Under the pieces are notes generated by a model. That model was not told the DNA's origin, did no database searches, and saw only the letters and a program-made list of their open reading frames with translations. From JBCBDX01 sp039815825 (GTDB lineage Bacteria; Pseudomonadota; Alphaproteobacteria; Rhizobiales; Rhizobiaceae): a DNA stretch of 64,000 bases. Shown one piece after another: positions 15,835-24,928 of the stretch. Made by a program: the position numbers and the translations under genes. Where the stretch lies: positions 7,156 through 71,155 of the forward strand of contig JBCBYO010000014.1 in the NCBI GenBank assembly GCA_039815825.1. Reading direction: 5' to 3'. Each line of letters starts with the position of its first letter. Within the stretch, counting starts at the first letter, position 1.

Positions 15835-17970
15835 CTACGCGAAGACCCGACTGCGGACGGGGTTTTCGGAACGTTGCGGCGCGCCGTTGTCAGCATCTGA
15901 AATGACTAGCAACAGATCATCAAATCCTGCTGCTATTACCTTATCAACTGCAGACTTGGCGTCTGCGCCGGGCTTGCCAACGATCGAAAACACCAACTCT
16001 GTTTGATTGCCAAACAAGGGTTCAAGCGCCTCTACCGGGGCTGCACCACAGTCGACTATGACCATATCGTAGGCATTTTCCATTGCGTCCAAGATCATTG
16101 GCAGCCGGTTGATCGATCGGGCTGCCATTGTCGCGTTTGCACGCCCCGTTGGCATGACATGGGCATCAGAGTTGACGTCACCATGGATCACTTCACCGTA
16201 TGAGGCCTTTGAAACCAGCAGATCGGTAAGACCAACCGGGCGTTTGTCTACTGTCATCATTCGACCGGACGCATTTGCACCGGTGACATCAACCAAGACG
16301 GCACGCATACCCTCAGTGGCAAGATAGCGGGTAAGCTCGACGGCATTGACGGAGCCAGCGACCCCGTCGGGCGAAACGACGAGCGCACGCGTGGCGCCGC
16401 GATCAATCAATTGGTCGGCTGCCGCTGGTGCCGAATAGTTAGTATCATCGACGTGTGTGAGCGGTGTTTCGGGTGTTTCCATCGACGGCGAGTGTTCTCC
16501 CATTTCGCCGGCGTCGGCATTTGCTTGCACCTCGCCTGAACGGGCTGCGCTTGCCCTGGCTGACGGCACCATTGCTCGACCCGAGAGCAGTTCAGCCATT
16601 AGCGTGTAAAGCGACACGAGAACAAGCGAGCCGACAAAGACGCCGATAACCAATGGAACAAGCTTCGGAAAATGCACCTCAAAAGGTACAGTTGCACCCG
16701 ATATCAAGCGTGCTTTGGCCGGCGCGTATTGTCCTTCATCACGCGATTGCGCCTCGCGGAAACGGATCAGATAGGTTTCCAGCAATTCGCGTTGCGATGC
16801 TGCCTCGCGTTCCAGCGCATTCAACTCCACCGCCTGATCGTTCGCGCGCGCAGAAGCCGCTTTGAGCGTGTTAAGATCGCGCTCCAATTCGGTTTCACGT
16901 TCTTGAGCGATGTCGGCTTCATTGCGTAAACCGGCCAACACTTTGCGCGCTTGATCTCGAATTTGCGTGTCGATATCTGCAAGCTGTGCCTGCACCGCTT
17001 TTAAGCGTGGATGGTTTGGCAACAAGGTCGTCGCCAAGTCCGCTGCCTGCGCGTTCAAAAGGGCGCGCTGGCCATTTAAGCCGCCTACAAGCGGCGAAGC
17101 GATAACATCGGGTAACGTGTCTAGCGCTGCGCCTGCATTTAATGCGCTTTCAATTGAGCGCACGCGCGCCTCAAGTGATGACCGATCCGCGCGCACGCGT
17201 GACAATTCACTGGAAAGCTCGGACAATTGTTGTGTGGCAAGCACCTCGTCATTCTGGCCGACGAAAAGTTCGTTGGCCGCGCGATAGTCCGCGACCCGAC
17301 GTTCGGCTATCCGCACGCTCTCTTGTAACTGCTCGATTTCACTGGCCAGAAACCGCGTCGCTTCGCTTGTGCTTTCAAGGCGCGCGCTGCTTTCCATGCT
17401 GACGTAGGCTTGAGCCAAGGCATTGGGGACGTCAGCGGCCAATTGTGCCGACTCAGAAGTGAACTGAATAACGATCACACGGGACTGATCAACGGCGAAT
17501 ACGTCCAAACGCTCTCGCATGGCTTCCAAGACGCGCTTTTCAACCGGGATGCGTGACGGATCGGACGCAAGTCCGATCATGATGAGCGCAGTCTTTAAAA
17601 CGCCCATCCCTTTGGTCTCATCGAATTCTGCATATTGGGCCAAGTTCAAATCAAGCGCGACCTGATTGAGTAGTTCGGTTGACGTTATGATTTCTACTTG
17701 GCTGGCAACATTTTCCTGATCAACAACCTCCTGCCCCGCGCCGGTTTCGTCTTGCGGCCGTGTGAAAATCGTCTCACTGGTTTCAATCAAAACGCGACTG
17801 TCGGCGCGAAATGTCGGCGACATCGAAGCAAGAAGGAAACCCATCACGCCTGTTATTAAAAGTGATACCAGGACGATTTTCCATTTGTCGCGCCAAAGCG
17901 CGCCAAACAGGCGGACGATATCAATATCGGCATCTACCGATGCACGGCTGTCGGCACTCATGTCACTCAA
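15835..17970 (-). CDS. ExoP/Wzc-like polysaccharide co-polymerase with a degenerate kinase domain
   Basis: 711 aa. Wzz domain at the N-terminus with membrane helix 1 (about residues 31-52), a long periplasmic coiled-coil region (about 195-410), membrane helix 2 (about 440-463), a linker, then a cytoplasmic BY-kinase-like domain (about 525-711). In that domain the Walker A site reads SPDGVAGSVNA, with no GKS/T; the Walker A-prime Asp survives in LVDVTG but without the usual DxDxR; Walker B-like VIVDCGAAP is kept; no C-terminal Tyr cluster is seen. Wzz/ExoP proteins set chain length and couple polymerase to the outer-membrane exporter. Loss of the P-loop Lys suggests no kinase activity. It is divergent from the export lipoprotein gene. 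Confidence 0.9.
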   Translation of the reverse strand: MSDMSADSRASVDADIDIVRLFGALWRDKWKIVLVSLLITGVMGFLLASMSPTFRADSRVLIETSETIFTRPQDETGAGQEVVDQENVASQVEIITSTELLNQVALDLNLAQYAEFDETKGMGVLKTALIMIGLASDPSRIPVEKRVLEAMRERLDVFAVDQSRVIVIQFTSESAQLAADVPNALAQAYVSMESSARLESTSEATRFLASEIEQLQESVRIAERRVADYRAANELFVGQNDEVLATQQLSELSSELSRVRADRSSLEARVRSIESALNAGAALDTLPDVIASPLVGGLNGQRALLNAQAADLATTLLPNHPRLKAVQAQLADIDTQIRDQARKVLAGLRNEADIAQERETELERDLNTLKAASARANDQAVELNALEREAASQRELLETYLIRFREAQSRDEGQYAPAKARLISGATVPFEVHFPKLVPLVIGVFVGSLVLVSLYTLMAELLSGRAMVPSARASAARSGEVQANADAGEMGEHSPSMETPETPLTHVDDTNYSAPAAADQLIDRGATRALVVSPDGVAGSVNAVELTRYLATEGMRAVLVDVTGANASGRMMTVDKRPVGLTDLLVSKASYGEVIHGDVNSDAHVMPTGRANATMAARSINRLPMILDAMENAYDMVIVDCGAAPVEALEPLFGNQTELVFSIVGKPGADAKSAVDKVIAAGFDDLLLVISDADNGAPQRSENPVRSRVFA

Positions 17971-18115
17971 ACTCCGAACACGACACTAAACTACGCCGCA
18001 TGGTAAACTGGCATGGTAACCAACGGGTAAACCCAAAACCCGACCTGCTTTACCCGACATTAACCCTAACAGAGCGATAACAGTCACAATTGTGCGGGCA
18101 ACCGATGTGAGTGAT

Positions 18116-18688
18116 ATGTTTGCGTTTGATAAAACAATTCGGTCTTTTTGTGCAGCGATCGCCCTTGGTGCGCTAACAGCTTGCACGGGCTACCAACCGG
18201 CCCCACCCGCCTTTCATGAGATTATCAATCAGCCCTATGTACTCGATGCGGGTGACGCTGTGCGCGTGACCGTTTTTGACCAAGGCGATTTGACCAATAC
18301 TTATGCTGTCGATCAATCTGGCTACATCTCGTTTCCTCTTGTTGGCCAGGTCGCGGCACGCGGACGCACCGTGCAACAGATGGAATCTGCAATTGCCGCT
18401 AGCCTGCGTCAGGGTTTTCTGCGCGATCCGGATGTTGCTGTCGAAGTGTCGACCTATCGCCCGATTTTCGTGATGGGCGAAGTGGGAGCGGCCGGACAGT
18501 ACGTCTACTCACCGGGCATGACTGTTCAGACCGCTATTGCATCGGCTGGTGGCTTTAATGTGCGTGCCAACCAAGGCAGTGCTGATATCACCCGGCAGAT
18601 TAACGGCCAGATTATCACTGGCCGTGTTGCCATATCGGATCCGATCATGCCGGGCGACACGATCTATGTGCGCGAACGCCTTTTCTGA
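18116..18688 (+). CDS. Polysaccharide export lipoprotein (Wza/ExoF family)
   Basis: 190 aa. Signal peptide with lipobox ALTAC (acylated Cys near residue 23). The Poly_export domain follows (YVLDAGDAVRVTVFDQGDL, about residues 41-59) and one SLBB-like domain (FVMGEVGAAGQYVYSPGMT, about 118-136). The protein should sit in the outer membrane, periplasmic side, as part of the channel for exopolysaccharide. It is about half the length of Wza and lacks the C-terminal transmembrane helix, as is common for ExoF-type proteins. ATG 18116 was chosen; GTG codons at 18092 and 18107 are alternatives. The next gene starts 6 nt after its stop. Confidence 0.9.
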   Translation: MFAFDKTIRSFCAAIALGALTACTGYQPAPPAFHEIINQPYVLDAGDAVRVTVFDQGDLTNTYAVDQSGYISFPLVGQVAARGRTVQQMESAIAASLRQGFLRDPDVAVEVSTYRPIFVMGEVGAAGQYVYSPGMTVQTAIASAGGFNVRANQGSADITRQINGQIITGRVAISDPIMPGDTIYVRERLF

Positions 18689-18694
18689 TACGTG

Positions 18695-19828
18695 ATGGCA
18701 GCCATTCGCCCCCTGCGCATTGTCCATATCATGCGCGCACCGATGGGCGGTGTATTTCGCCATGTTCGCGATTTAGCGCAACATCATTCGAGCCTTGGGC
18801 ATGCTGTTGGCATCATTTGTGATGAGGTCGGAACACCCGGCTACCATGAAGATGCGCTATCAGATCTTTCCGGCGAACTCGCGATGGGTGTTCATCGTAT
18901 CGCCATGCCACGCGCAGTTGGGCTTGCCGATATCGGCGCGGCAAAAAAAGTACTTCGCGCATTAAAAGAACTCAATTCGGATGTGGTTCACGGCCATGGC
19001 GCCAAGGGCGGCGTCTATGCGCGGGCAGTCGGGCGGTTGTCGGCAAAGGGGCGCAAAATTGTGCGCGCTTATTCCCCCCATGGAGGCAGCCTGCACTTCG
19101 ACCCGACTTCGCGAAGCGGGAAAATTTATTTTACCGTTGAAAGGTTGCTCGAACGCCAAACCGACGCACTGATGTTTGTCGCGCGCTATGAGCAAGACAC
19201 CTATGGCGCGAAAATCGGAGAGCCGACCTGCCCCACCCGCATCGTTTATAACGGCCTGGCCGAAAACGAATTCGTTCCGGTCAAGACCGTGCAAGACCCG
19301 GTAGACTTCCTGTTCATCGGTGAAATCAGGGACCTGAAGGGCTTTGACTTGGTCATTGAGGCTGCCCGACGTATGGTGAAGGGTGGCCATTCCAATCTGA
19401 AAATCTTGATGGTAGGGAGCGGGCCGGACGAGGCGAAGGCCGACCAAATGATCAAGGATTGCGGCCTTGAACACATTATCCGGCGCAAGCAACCCATGCC
19501 AGCACGTGACGCTTTTGCTCAGGCCAGAAGTGTTGTTATGCCATCTCGCGCTGAAGCTATGCCGTATATCGTTCTGGAAGCGCTGGGCGCTGGCATGCCG
19601 ATCATTGCCAGCAAAGTTGGTGGCATACCTGAAATATTCTCCGACAATGCCGAGACCTTGATTTCGCCCCGTGTCGAACCATTAGAAGCCGCGATGCGAA
19701 CTTTTCTTGAAGACCCGGCTCAGCTCATCAATGCAATGCCAAGCCTCGCAACGCTGAAGAGCAGTTTTTCCATCGAAACAATGGGAAATTCCGTGCTCGA
19801 AACGTATCAAAAAGCGTTGGCCAGATAA
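18695..19828 (+). CDS. Glycosyltransferase family 4
   Basis: 377 aa GT-B fold enzyme. The N-terminal domain has the acceptor loop APMGGVFRHVRDLAQHH and a VVHGHGAKGGVYARAVGR stretch (about residues 96-113). The C-terminal domain has FIGEIRDLKGFDLVIEAA (about 204-221) and the nucleotide-sugar site SRAEAMPYIVLEALGAGMPIIA (about 284-305), with the E-x7-E spacing of retaining GT4 enzymes. It transfers a sugar from a nucleotide donor to the lipid-linked repeat unit in the cytoplasm. It is tightly coupled behind the export gene (GTG/ATG choice at 18692/18695) and 70 nt before the initiating transferase. Confidence 0.9.
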   Translation: MAAIRPLRIVHIMRAPMGGVFRHVRDLAQHHSSLGHAVGIICDEVGTPGYHEDALSDLSGELAMGVHRIAMPRAVGLADIGAAKKVLRALKELNSDVVHGHGAKGGVYARAVGRLSAKGRKIVRAYSPHGGSLHFDPTSRSGKIYFTVERLLERQTDALMFVARYEQDTYGAKIGEPTCPTRIVYNGLAENEFVPVKTVQDPVDFLFIGEIRDLKGFDLVIEAARRMVKGGHSNLKILMVGSGPDEAKADQMIKDCGLEHIIRRKQPMPARDAFAQARSVVMPSRAEAMPYIVLEALGAGMPIIASKVGGIPEIFSDNAETLISPRVEPLEAAMRTFLEDPAQLINAMPSLATLKSSFSIETMGNSVLETYQKALAR

Positions 19829-19898
19829 ATAACGCGCCGAAAACGTTTTTTAATCATAACCGGATACACTCAGTCCATATTTTCTACGTGGGTACGTG

Positions 19899-21437
19899 AT
19901 GAACGACGTCGATCCAAAACTGCGTTTCAGCGCTTCAAAGGTCCGAAACTTTGACGACGGAGAAGAACTGGTCGTTAAAGACACAGCTTTAAGTGATCTG
20001 GCCGAGCGCATTGCCCAGGAGTATGCCCGCGAAACCGTGTCGCCGGCAATGGTAAGCGGTCTTTTACGCTTGGGCGAAATTGCGATCGTCACACTCGTTG
20101 GCGTTGCGATCATGTTCTCCTATGTTGGGGCTGAGTTTGGCATACCGTTTCGCTACATCGGCGCAGCATTCGCCGGTGGCTGTCTTTACATGGTCTTTGC
20201 GGAAATCATGGATGCGTTTACCATTCGTGCCATTCGAAACACGGTACAAACCTTACCAAGGGTCGCATTTGCCCTATTGGGTGTGTTTTCAGCTTTGGCA
20301 TTGACCGCTTTCTTTATGAAAGTGTCCGAAGATTATAGCCGCGTCTGGTTCGGTTCCTGGTTCTTGGGCACGCTTGGCATGTTGGCTATGCTGCGGTTGA
20401 TCGTGAACCACAGGGTCCGCAAATGGGCGCGCAACGGCACTATTGAACGCCGCGCCGTCATCGTCGGCGGCGGTGAACCGGCTGAAAAACTCGTCCGCGC
20501 GCTGGAACGTCAAGCTGACAATGATATTCGCATCTGCGGTGTCTTTGATGACCGAAGCGATGAGAGATCCCCACCCATAGTCGCCGGATACCCCAAACTC
20601 GGCAATATTGAGCAGTTGGTAGAGTTCACCAGACGTGCGCGCATTGGCATGCTGATCGTCTCTTTGCCACTTGATGCGGAAGAACGGGTCTTGCGTATGC
20701 TCAAAAAGCTTTGGGTGCTTCCCGTCGACATCCGATTGTCAGCACATGCACACCGACTGCGCTTCCGTCCTCGCACCTATTCCTATGTCGGCACCGTCCC
20801 GATGTTCGACATTTTTGATCGCCCCATCCGCGACTGGGATTCGGTGGCCAAACGCGCGTTTGATGTCTTCTTCTCGATCTTCTTCATTGTACTCTTGTCG
20901 CCCATTATGCTGGCCACAGCTCTGGCGGTAAAACTGACGTCAAAAGGCCCGATCTTTTTTGTTCAAAAGCGCCACGGTTTTAACAATGAGATTATCAACG
21001 TCTTCAAATTCCGTTCCATGTATGTGGATCAACAAGACAAGACCGCCAAAAACGCCGTGACAAAAGATGATCCGCGCGTCACGCCGGTTGGGCGGTTCAT
21101 TCGCAAGACATCAATTGATGAGTTCCCGCAATTCTTCAATGCACTGCGTGGCGACCTGTCACTGGTAGGGCCTCGGCCGCATGCGATGCATGCGCAGACA
21201 CGTGACAAGCTCTACGGGGAAGTGGTCGATGGGTACTTCGCACGCCACCGAGTGAAACCCGGCGTAACGGGCTGGGCACAAATCAATGGATGGCGCGGCG
21301 AGATAGATGCCGATGAAAAAATCAAGAAGAGGACCGAGTTTGATCTATTCTATATCGAGAACTGGTCGTTGTTGTTTGATCTGAAGATCCTTTTCCTTAC
21401 ACCAATCCGCCTTCTCAACACGGAAAATGCGTATTGA
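19899..21437 (+). CDS. Exopolysaccharide polyprenyl-phosphate glycosylphosphotransferase (ExoY/WcaJ type)
   Basis: 512 aa. The N-terminal half has four predicted membrane helices and a Rossmann-like CoA-binding_3 domain (RRAVIVGGGEPAEKLVRALE, about residues 188-207). The C-terminal catalytic domain begins after WDSVAKRAFDVFFSI with a re-entrant helix, then FFVQKRHGFNNEIINVFKFRSM (about 351-372), KTSIDEFPQFFNALRGDLSLVGPRP (about 408-432) and VKPGVTGWAQINGWRG. These enzymes put the first sugar phosphate on undecaprenyl phosphate and so start repeat-unit assembly. The downstream polymerase gene overlaps it by 4 nt, a sign of coupled translation. Confidence 0.93.
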   Translation: MNDVDPKLRFSASKVRNFDDGEELVVKDTALSDLAERIAQEYARETVSPAMVSGLLRLGEIAIVTLVGVAIMFSYVGAEFGIPFRYIGAAFAGGCLYMVFAEIMDAFTIRAIRNTVQTLPRVAFALLGVFSALALTAFFMKVSEDYSRVWFGSWFLGTLGMLAMLRLIVNHRVRKWARNGTIERRAVIVGGGEPAEKLVRALERQADNDIRICGVFDDRSDERSPPIVAGYPKLGNIEQLVEFTRRARIGMLIVSLPLDAEERVLRMLKKLWVLPVDIRLSAHAHRLRFRPRTYSYVGTVPMFDIFDRPIRDWDSVAKRAFDVFFSIFFIVLLSPIMLATALAVKLTSKGPIFFVQKRHGFNNEIINVFKFRSMYVDQQDKTAKNAVTKDDPRVTPVGRFIRKTSIDEFPQFFNALRGDLSLVGPRPHAMHAQTRDKLYGEVVDGYFARHRVKPGVTGWAQINGWRGEIDADEKIKKRTEFDLFYIENWSLLFDLKILFLTPIRLLNTENAY

Positions 21438-22666
21438 GTGCGGCCGCTTTTACACTCGATCCAGCTGCCAAAAACCGGGCCATCGCTGCGGCTCTGTCTT
21501 CGATGGCGCTTTTTCTGGGTGCATTTCTGTCCGGGTTCGTGATCAACGAACCAGCGCCCTATGAACTTTATATGGCAATGCTTATCCCGGCATGGGCCCT
21601 CTTTGGGTTGCGCATACCGAGGGCCACAGCACCGCTGATCATCCTCCTTATTGTATTCAATGTTGGCGGTGTCATCTCGCTGTTGGTGCTTCCCGACATA
21701 TCCAGCCAGCTCATGTATGTGTTGGTTTCATTCTTTCTGGCTTTCACATCGATTTTTTTTGCCGCGGTTATCGCCGCTGACGAACGCCGTTTGACCTACA
21801 TAATCAATGGCTATCTTGCCGCTGCCCTTTTGACGGCGGCTGCAGGTATTTTGGGTTATTTGGGCTTATTGCCCGGCGGTGAAATTTTTACGCGCTACGG
21901 TCGCGCACGGGGTGTTTTTGAAGATCCGAACGTCTTTGCACCATTCCTTATGCTGCCGACCTTGTATTGTATTCACGCCCTGATGATTGGAAGATTGACG
22001 GACTTGTTGCCGCGCCTCGCCATGGCGATGGTACTCGTACTTGGGGTCTTCTTGTCATTCTCCCGCGCAGGCTGGGGTATGCTGGTTATTTGCACGACTA
22101 TGCTCGCTATCCTGACAGTCGCGGTGAGCAACTCCAACCGGCTACGATTGCGAGTTCTGATCTTGGCGACCTTTGCCGTCATCATCGCGGTAATCGGCTT
22201 TATCATCGCCTTGCAGTTCGACGTGGTGCGCGATGTCTTTAACGAGCGGGCCCAGCTGGTACAGAGCTACGACGGTGCACGCGAAGGCCGTTTTGCACGC
22301 CATTGGATCGGGTTGAAGATGGCGCTGGAGCATCCTTTCGGAATCGGCCCCCTACGATTTGGCGCGATCTTTGGTGAAGATACCCACAATATCTGGCTCA
22401 AAGCGCTGTTTGATTATTCCTGGCTAGGCTTTGTCGCCTACGTGTTGCTCGTTTTTTGGACAATCGGCATTGGGCTGCGGATCATGTTCCGTGATCGCCC
22501 GTGGCAGGGCTTGTTAATGTGCGCGTGGGTCGTCTTTGTCGGCCACACCATCATCGGTTACGTGATCGACACTGACCATTGGCGCCACTTCTTTTTGATC
22601 TTGGGTATCATTTGGGGATGCGTCGCGCTCGAGGCGCGATGGCAAGCTGGAGAGAAAGCCGCCTGA
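21434..22666 (+). CDS. O-antigen ligase / Wzy-type polysaccharide polymerase
   Basis: 410 aa, 10-12 predicted membrane helices. The conserved Wzy_C block is visible: FSRAGWGML (about residues 203-211), then a larger periplasmic loop with GREGRFARHW-like basic residues, EHPFGIGPLRFG (about 298-309) and EDTHNIWLKALFDYSWLGF (about 314-332). It probably polymerises lipid-linked repeat units on the periplasmic side. Translation starts with TTG that overlaps the stop of the preceding gene. No Wzx-type flippase gene lies within the window. Confidence 0.87.
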   Translation: MSAAAFTLDPAAKNRAIAAALSSMALFLGAFLSGFVINEPAPYELYMAMLIPAWALFGLRIPRATAPLIILLIVFNVGGVISLLVLPDISSQLMYVLVSFFLAFTSIFFAAVIAADERRLTYIINGYLAAALLTAAAGILGYLGLLPGGEIFTRYGRARGVFEDPNVFAPFLMLPTLYCIHALMIGRLTDLLPRLAMAMVLVLGVFLSFSRAGWGMLVICTTMLAILTVAVSNSNRLRLRVLILATFAVIIAVIGFIIALQFDVVRDVFNERAQLVQSYDGAREGRFARHWIGLKMALEHPFGIGPLRFGAIFGEDTHNIWLKALFDYSWLGFVAYVLLVFWTIGIGLRIMFRDRPWQGLLMCAWVVFVGHTIIGYVIDTDHWRHFFLILGIIWGCVALEARWQAGEKAA

Positions 22667-22719
22667 CCTGCTTGCTGATTGGCGTGAACTTTGCGATGAC
22701 GGGATGAAAGGTCATTGCT

Positions 22720-23322
22720 ATGAAAATCATATCTAGCGTTGAAGAACTTGAGGCGGTTTACGATGCCGTCAATCCGCTTTCCCTTGAAAAGGTCGCGGGA
22801 CAAATAACGCCAAACTATGCAAAGTTCATTCAAGCATCGCGGTTTGTGATTGTTTCGACCGTTGGCCCGGAAGGGACGGACGCAAGCCCGCGCGGTGATG
22901 ATGGCCCGGTCGTTGAAATCGCGGATGACAAAACAATCCTGCTTCCCGATTGGCGCGGCAATAATCGGTTAGATACGCTGAAGAACATTGTCCGCGACAA
23001 GCGCATAAGTCTTATGTTTTTGGCCCATGGTGCGAACAATGTTGTGCGGGTCAATGGCACAGCGGTTGTCAGTGACGACAAAGCGTTGACCGATCGGTTT
23101 GCCAAAGGCGAAAAGAGCCCGCGCACAGTTATTGTGGCCACCATCGATGAGCTGTATTTCCAGTGCGCCAAGGCATTAATGCGTGCCGGTATTTGGGACG
23201 CCGATGCCGCACGACCTGTAGTCCCGTCAGCCGGCCAGTTTTTGCGAGAAGCCAGAGAGAGCTTTGATGCGGACGCCTATGATGCCGGTTATCAGGCTTA
23301 CGCGGCCGAACGCATGTGGTAG
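22720..23322 (+). CDS. Pyridoxamine 5'-phosphate oxidase-like flavin-binding protein (MSMEG_1061 type)
   Basis: 200 aa split-barrel protein. The first part has FIQASRFVIVSTVGPEGTDASPRGDD (about residues 36-61), where a family FMN-binding strand and the PRGD signature of MSMEG_1061-like proteins lie, then LPDWRGNNRLDTLKNI (about 86-101) and VVRVNGTAVV. It may bind FMN or F420-like cofactors and act as a small oxidoreductase; no substrate can be named. AAAGG precedes the start by 8 nt. It lies between the polymerase gene and the convergent ABC-exporter operon and is probably not part of polysaccharide synthesis. Confidence 0.85.
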   Translation: MKIISSVEELEAVYDAVNPLSLEKVAGQITPNYAKFIQASRFVIVSTVGPEGTDASPRGDDGPVVEIADDKTILLPDWRGNNRLDTLKNIVRDKRISLMFLAHGANNVVRVNGTAVVSDDKALTDRFAKGEKSPRTVIVATIDELYFQCAKALMRAGIWDADAARPVVPSAGQFLREARESFDADAYDAGYQAYAAERMW

Positions 23323-23360
23323 CGCGCCGCCGTTAGACTAATTGAGGGTTCATCCGCGGA

Positions 23361-24092
23361 TCACGGGTCTTCGATGGGCCTACGCGACACTACCCGTCCC
23401 TCTTCGATTTCCACCAGCTCGCTGCAAAAAGCTCGAACCAAATTCATGTCATGGCTCGCAAGCACCACAATTGATGCACCATCTAGCCAAGTCATCATCT
23501 GTCGTGCGGCCTTTTCTTGGAAGCGGTCATCGGCAACGCCGATCCCCTCATCAATGATGATAATATCCGGAATGTAAGTCGTACACGCCGCAAAGGCGAT
23601 GCGCATCTTCATTCCCGCAGAATATGTGTGAATGGGTTGATCAATAACAGAAGCAAGTTCCGTGAACTCGATCATTTCATCCATTTTGGCCGTGATATCG
23701 TGATCGTCTAAGCCGGAGACGAGCGCGATCAAACGCAACGCTTCCCGACCTGTTGCTTCCGCGTGCATAGCCAGCATGGGGTTGAATACAACTGCCCTGC
23801 GGCCGACAACACTCAACGACCCGCTGACCGGCGGATATATGCCCGCAATGGCGCGCAGAAGCGTGGATTTTCCCGCGCCATTGGGTCCAACAATCCCGAC
23901 CCTGTCGCCCTTTTTGAACTCGAGCGAAACACTATCAAGGGCAAGACTATACCCCTCCGCCTCCGCAGCTGCGCGTCGGCTTCTCGCGACGGAAACCGCG
24001 TTAATCGCCGACTTTTTTAAAGAACGCTGCGCCGATGTCCGCCGTTTGAAGCGGATGGTTAGGTCTTTCAATTCGATGTGCGGTTCAGCCAT
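23361..24092 (-). CDS. Polysaccharide ABC exporter, ATP-binding subunit (KpsT/Wzt type)
   Basis: 243 aa. Walker A GPNGAGKST (about residues 69-77), a Q-loop region with VVFNPMLAMH, an ABC signature YSAGMKMRIAFA (about 159-170, degenerate like other Wzt/TagH proteins) and Walker B DIIIIDEGIGVADDRF with the D-loop. An insert of about 30 residues before Walker A (RSLKKSAINAVSVARSRRAAA) is typical of the polysaccharide and teichoic acid subgroup. There is no carbohydrate-binding C-terminal domain, so it resembles KpsT rather than the larger Wzt. It is 9 nt downstream of its permease gene. Confidence 0.93.
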   Translation of the reverse strand: MAEPHIELKDLTIRFKRRTSAQRSLKKSAINAVSVARSRRAAAEAEGYSLALDSVSLEFKKGDRVGIVGPNGAGKSTLLRAIAGIYPPVSGSLSVVGRRAVVFNPMLAMHAEATGREALRLIALVSGLDDHDITAKMDEMIEFTELASVIDQPIHTYSAGMKMRIAFAACTTYIPDIIIIDEGIGVADDRFQEKAARQMMTWLDGASIVVLASHDMNLVRAFCSELVEIEEGRVVSRRPIEDP

Positions 24093-24101
24093 TGAGCGTC
24101 G

Positions 24102-24884
24102 CTATAGCCAGTAAATTAGTCTTTGGTGATTTTTCGCGTACACACTCCATGCGAACCAGGCCAGAATCACTGTGGATGTAGCCATTATCCCCAACGTGAG
24201 CGTCGTCGGTATTGAACCCACCATAGGGTCGCGCGCAACAGCGATAATGTGATGAAGCGGGTTCAAATACTGGTACGTTGCAAAATCCGCCAAAAACTCC
24301 AAGCGCCACATGATTGGTGTGATGAGAAACATCACTTGTAGCACTGGTGGCACCATCGCAGGCACGTCCATAAAGCGGGCGCCGAAGATGGCAAAGATTG
24401 TCATCAACGCAAATGTAGAAGCCAAGAACAACAGCAATCCCGGTAAAATCATCGCAAGAGACGATAGAGCCAAGCCGCCTGTTATCGCGACAAGAACCAA
24501 ATAGATGGGGAAATTGTGCGCCAGAATAAAGAGATTGAAGCTAAATGTACGCAGCAGCAACATGAGTGGTGTCGTTTGGGTGTTGAGAAGCAATTCCCTA
24601 TTCATGTGAAACAGGCTCGATGCATCGGACAGGCAAGCGGAAAAAAACTGCCACAAGATAAACCCGGCAGAGATGTAGAGCACCATGGATAGGACGGGCT
24701 GCTGTAACAGACGCGCATAAACGGTCCCGACGAACACAACGAATATCGCAGTCGCGATCGTTATCCACCAAGGCCCCAAGGTCGAGCGCCGATAGCGGAA
24801 TCGGATCTCATGCCAAGCAAGAACTGCCCATACAGGCGATCGCCAAACGCGTGGCCTGGGTCTTGAAGGTTCGGCTTCAGACAT
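24102..24884 (-). CDS. Polysaccharide ABC exporter, permease subunit (ABC-2 type)
   Basis: 260 aa with six predicted membrane helices. The N-terminal WAVLAWHEIRFRYRRSTLGPWW segment (about residues 19-40) is the amphipathic gate and first-helix entry of ABC-2 polysaccharide exporters, and the C-terminal YLNPLHHIIAVARDPM block is also characteristic. It should form the inner-membrane channel for a lipid-linked polysaccharide together with the ATPase encoded just downstream. The open frame extends about 96 nt further; 24884 was preferred since family similarity starts there. The operon follows the prepilin-peptidase gene by 44 nt and may be read through from the T2SS arm. Confidence 0.92.
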   Translation of the reverse strand: MSEAEPSRPRPRVWRSPVWAVLAWHEIRFRYRRSTLGPWWITIATAIFVVFVGTVYARLLQQPVLSMVLYISAGFILWQFFSACLSDASSLFHMNRELLLNTQTTPLMLLLRTFSFNLFILAHNFPIYLVLVAITGGLALSSLAMILPGLLLFLASTFALMTIFAIFGARFMDVPAMVPPVLQVMFLITPIMWRLEFLADFATYQYLNPLHHIIAVARDPMVGSIPTTLTLGIMATSTVILAWFAWSVYAKNHQRLIYWL

Positions 24885-24928
24885 GTCTTCTCGAACCCTC
24901 ATGATTGAAAAATACGGGCGGTACCAAG

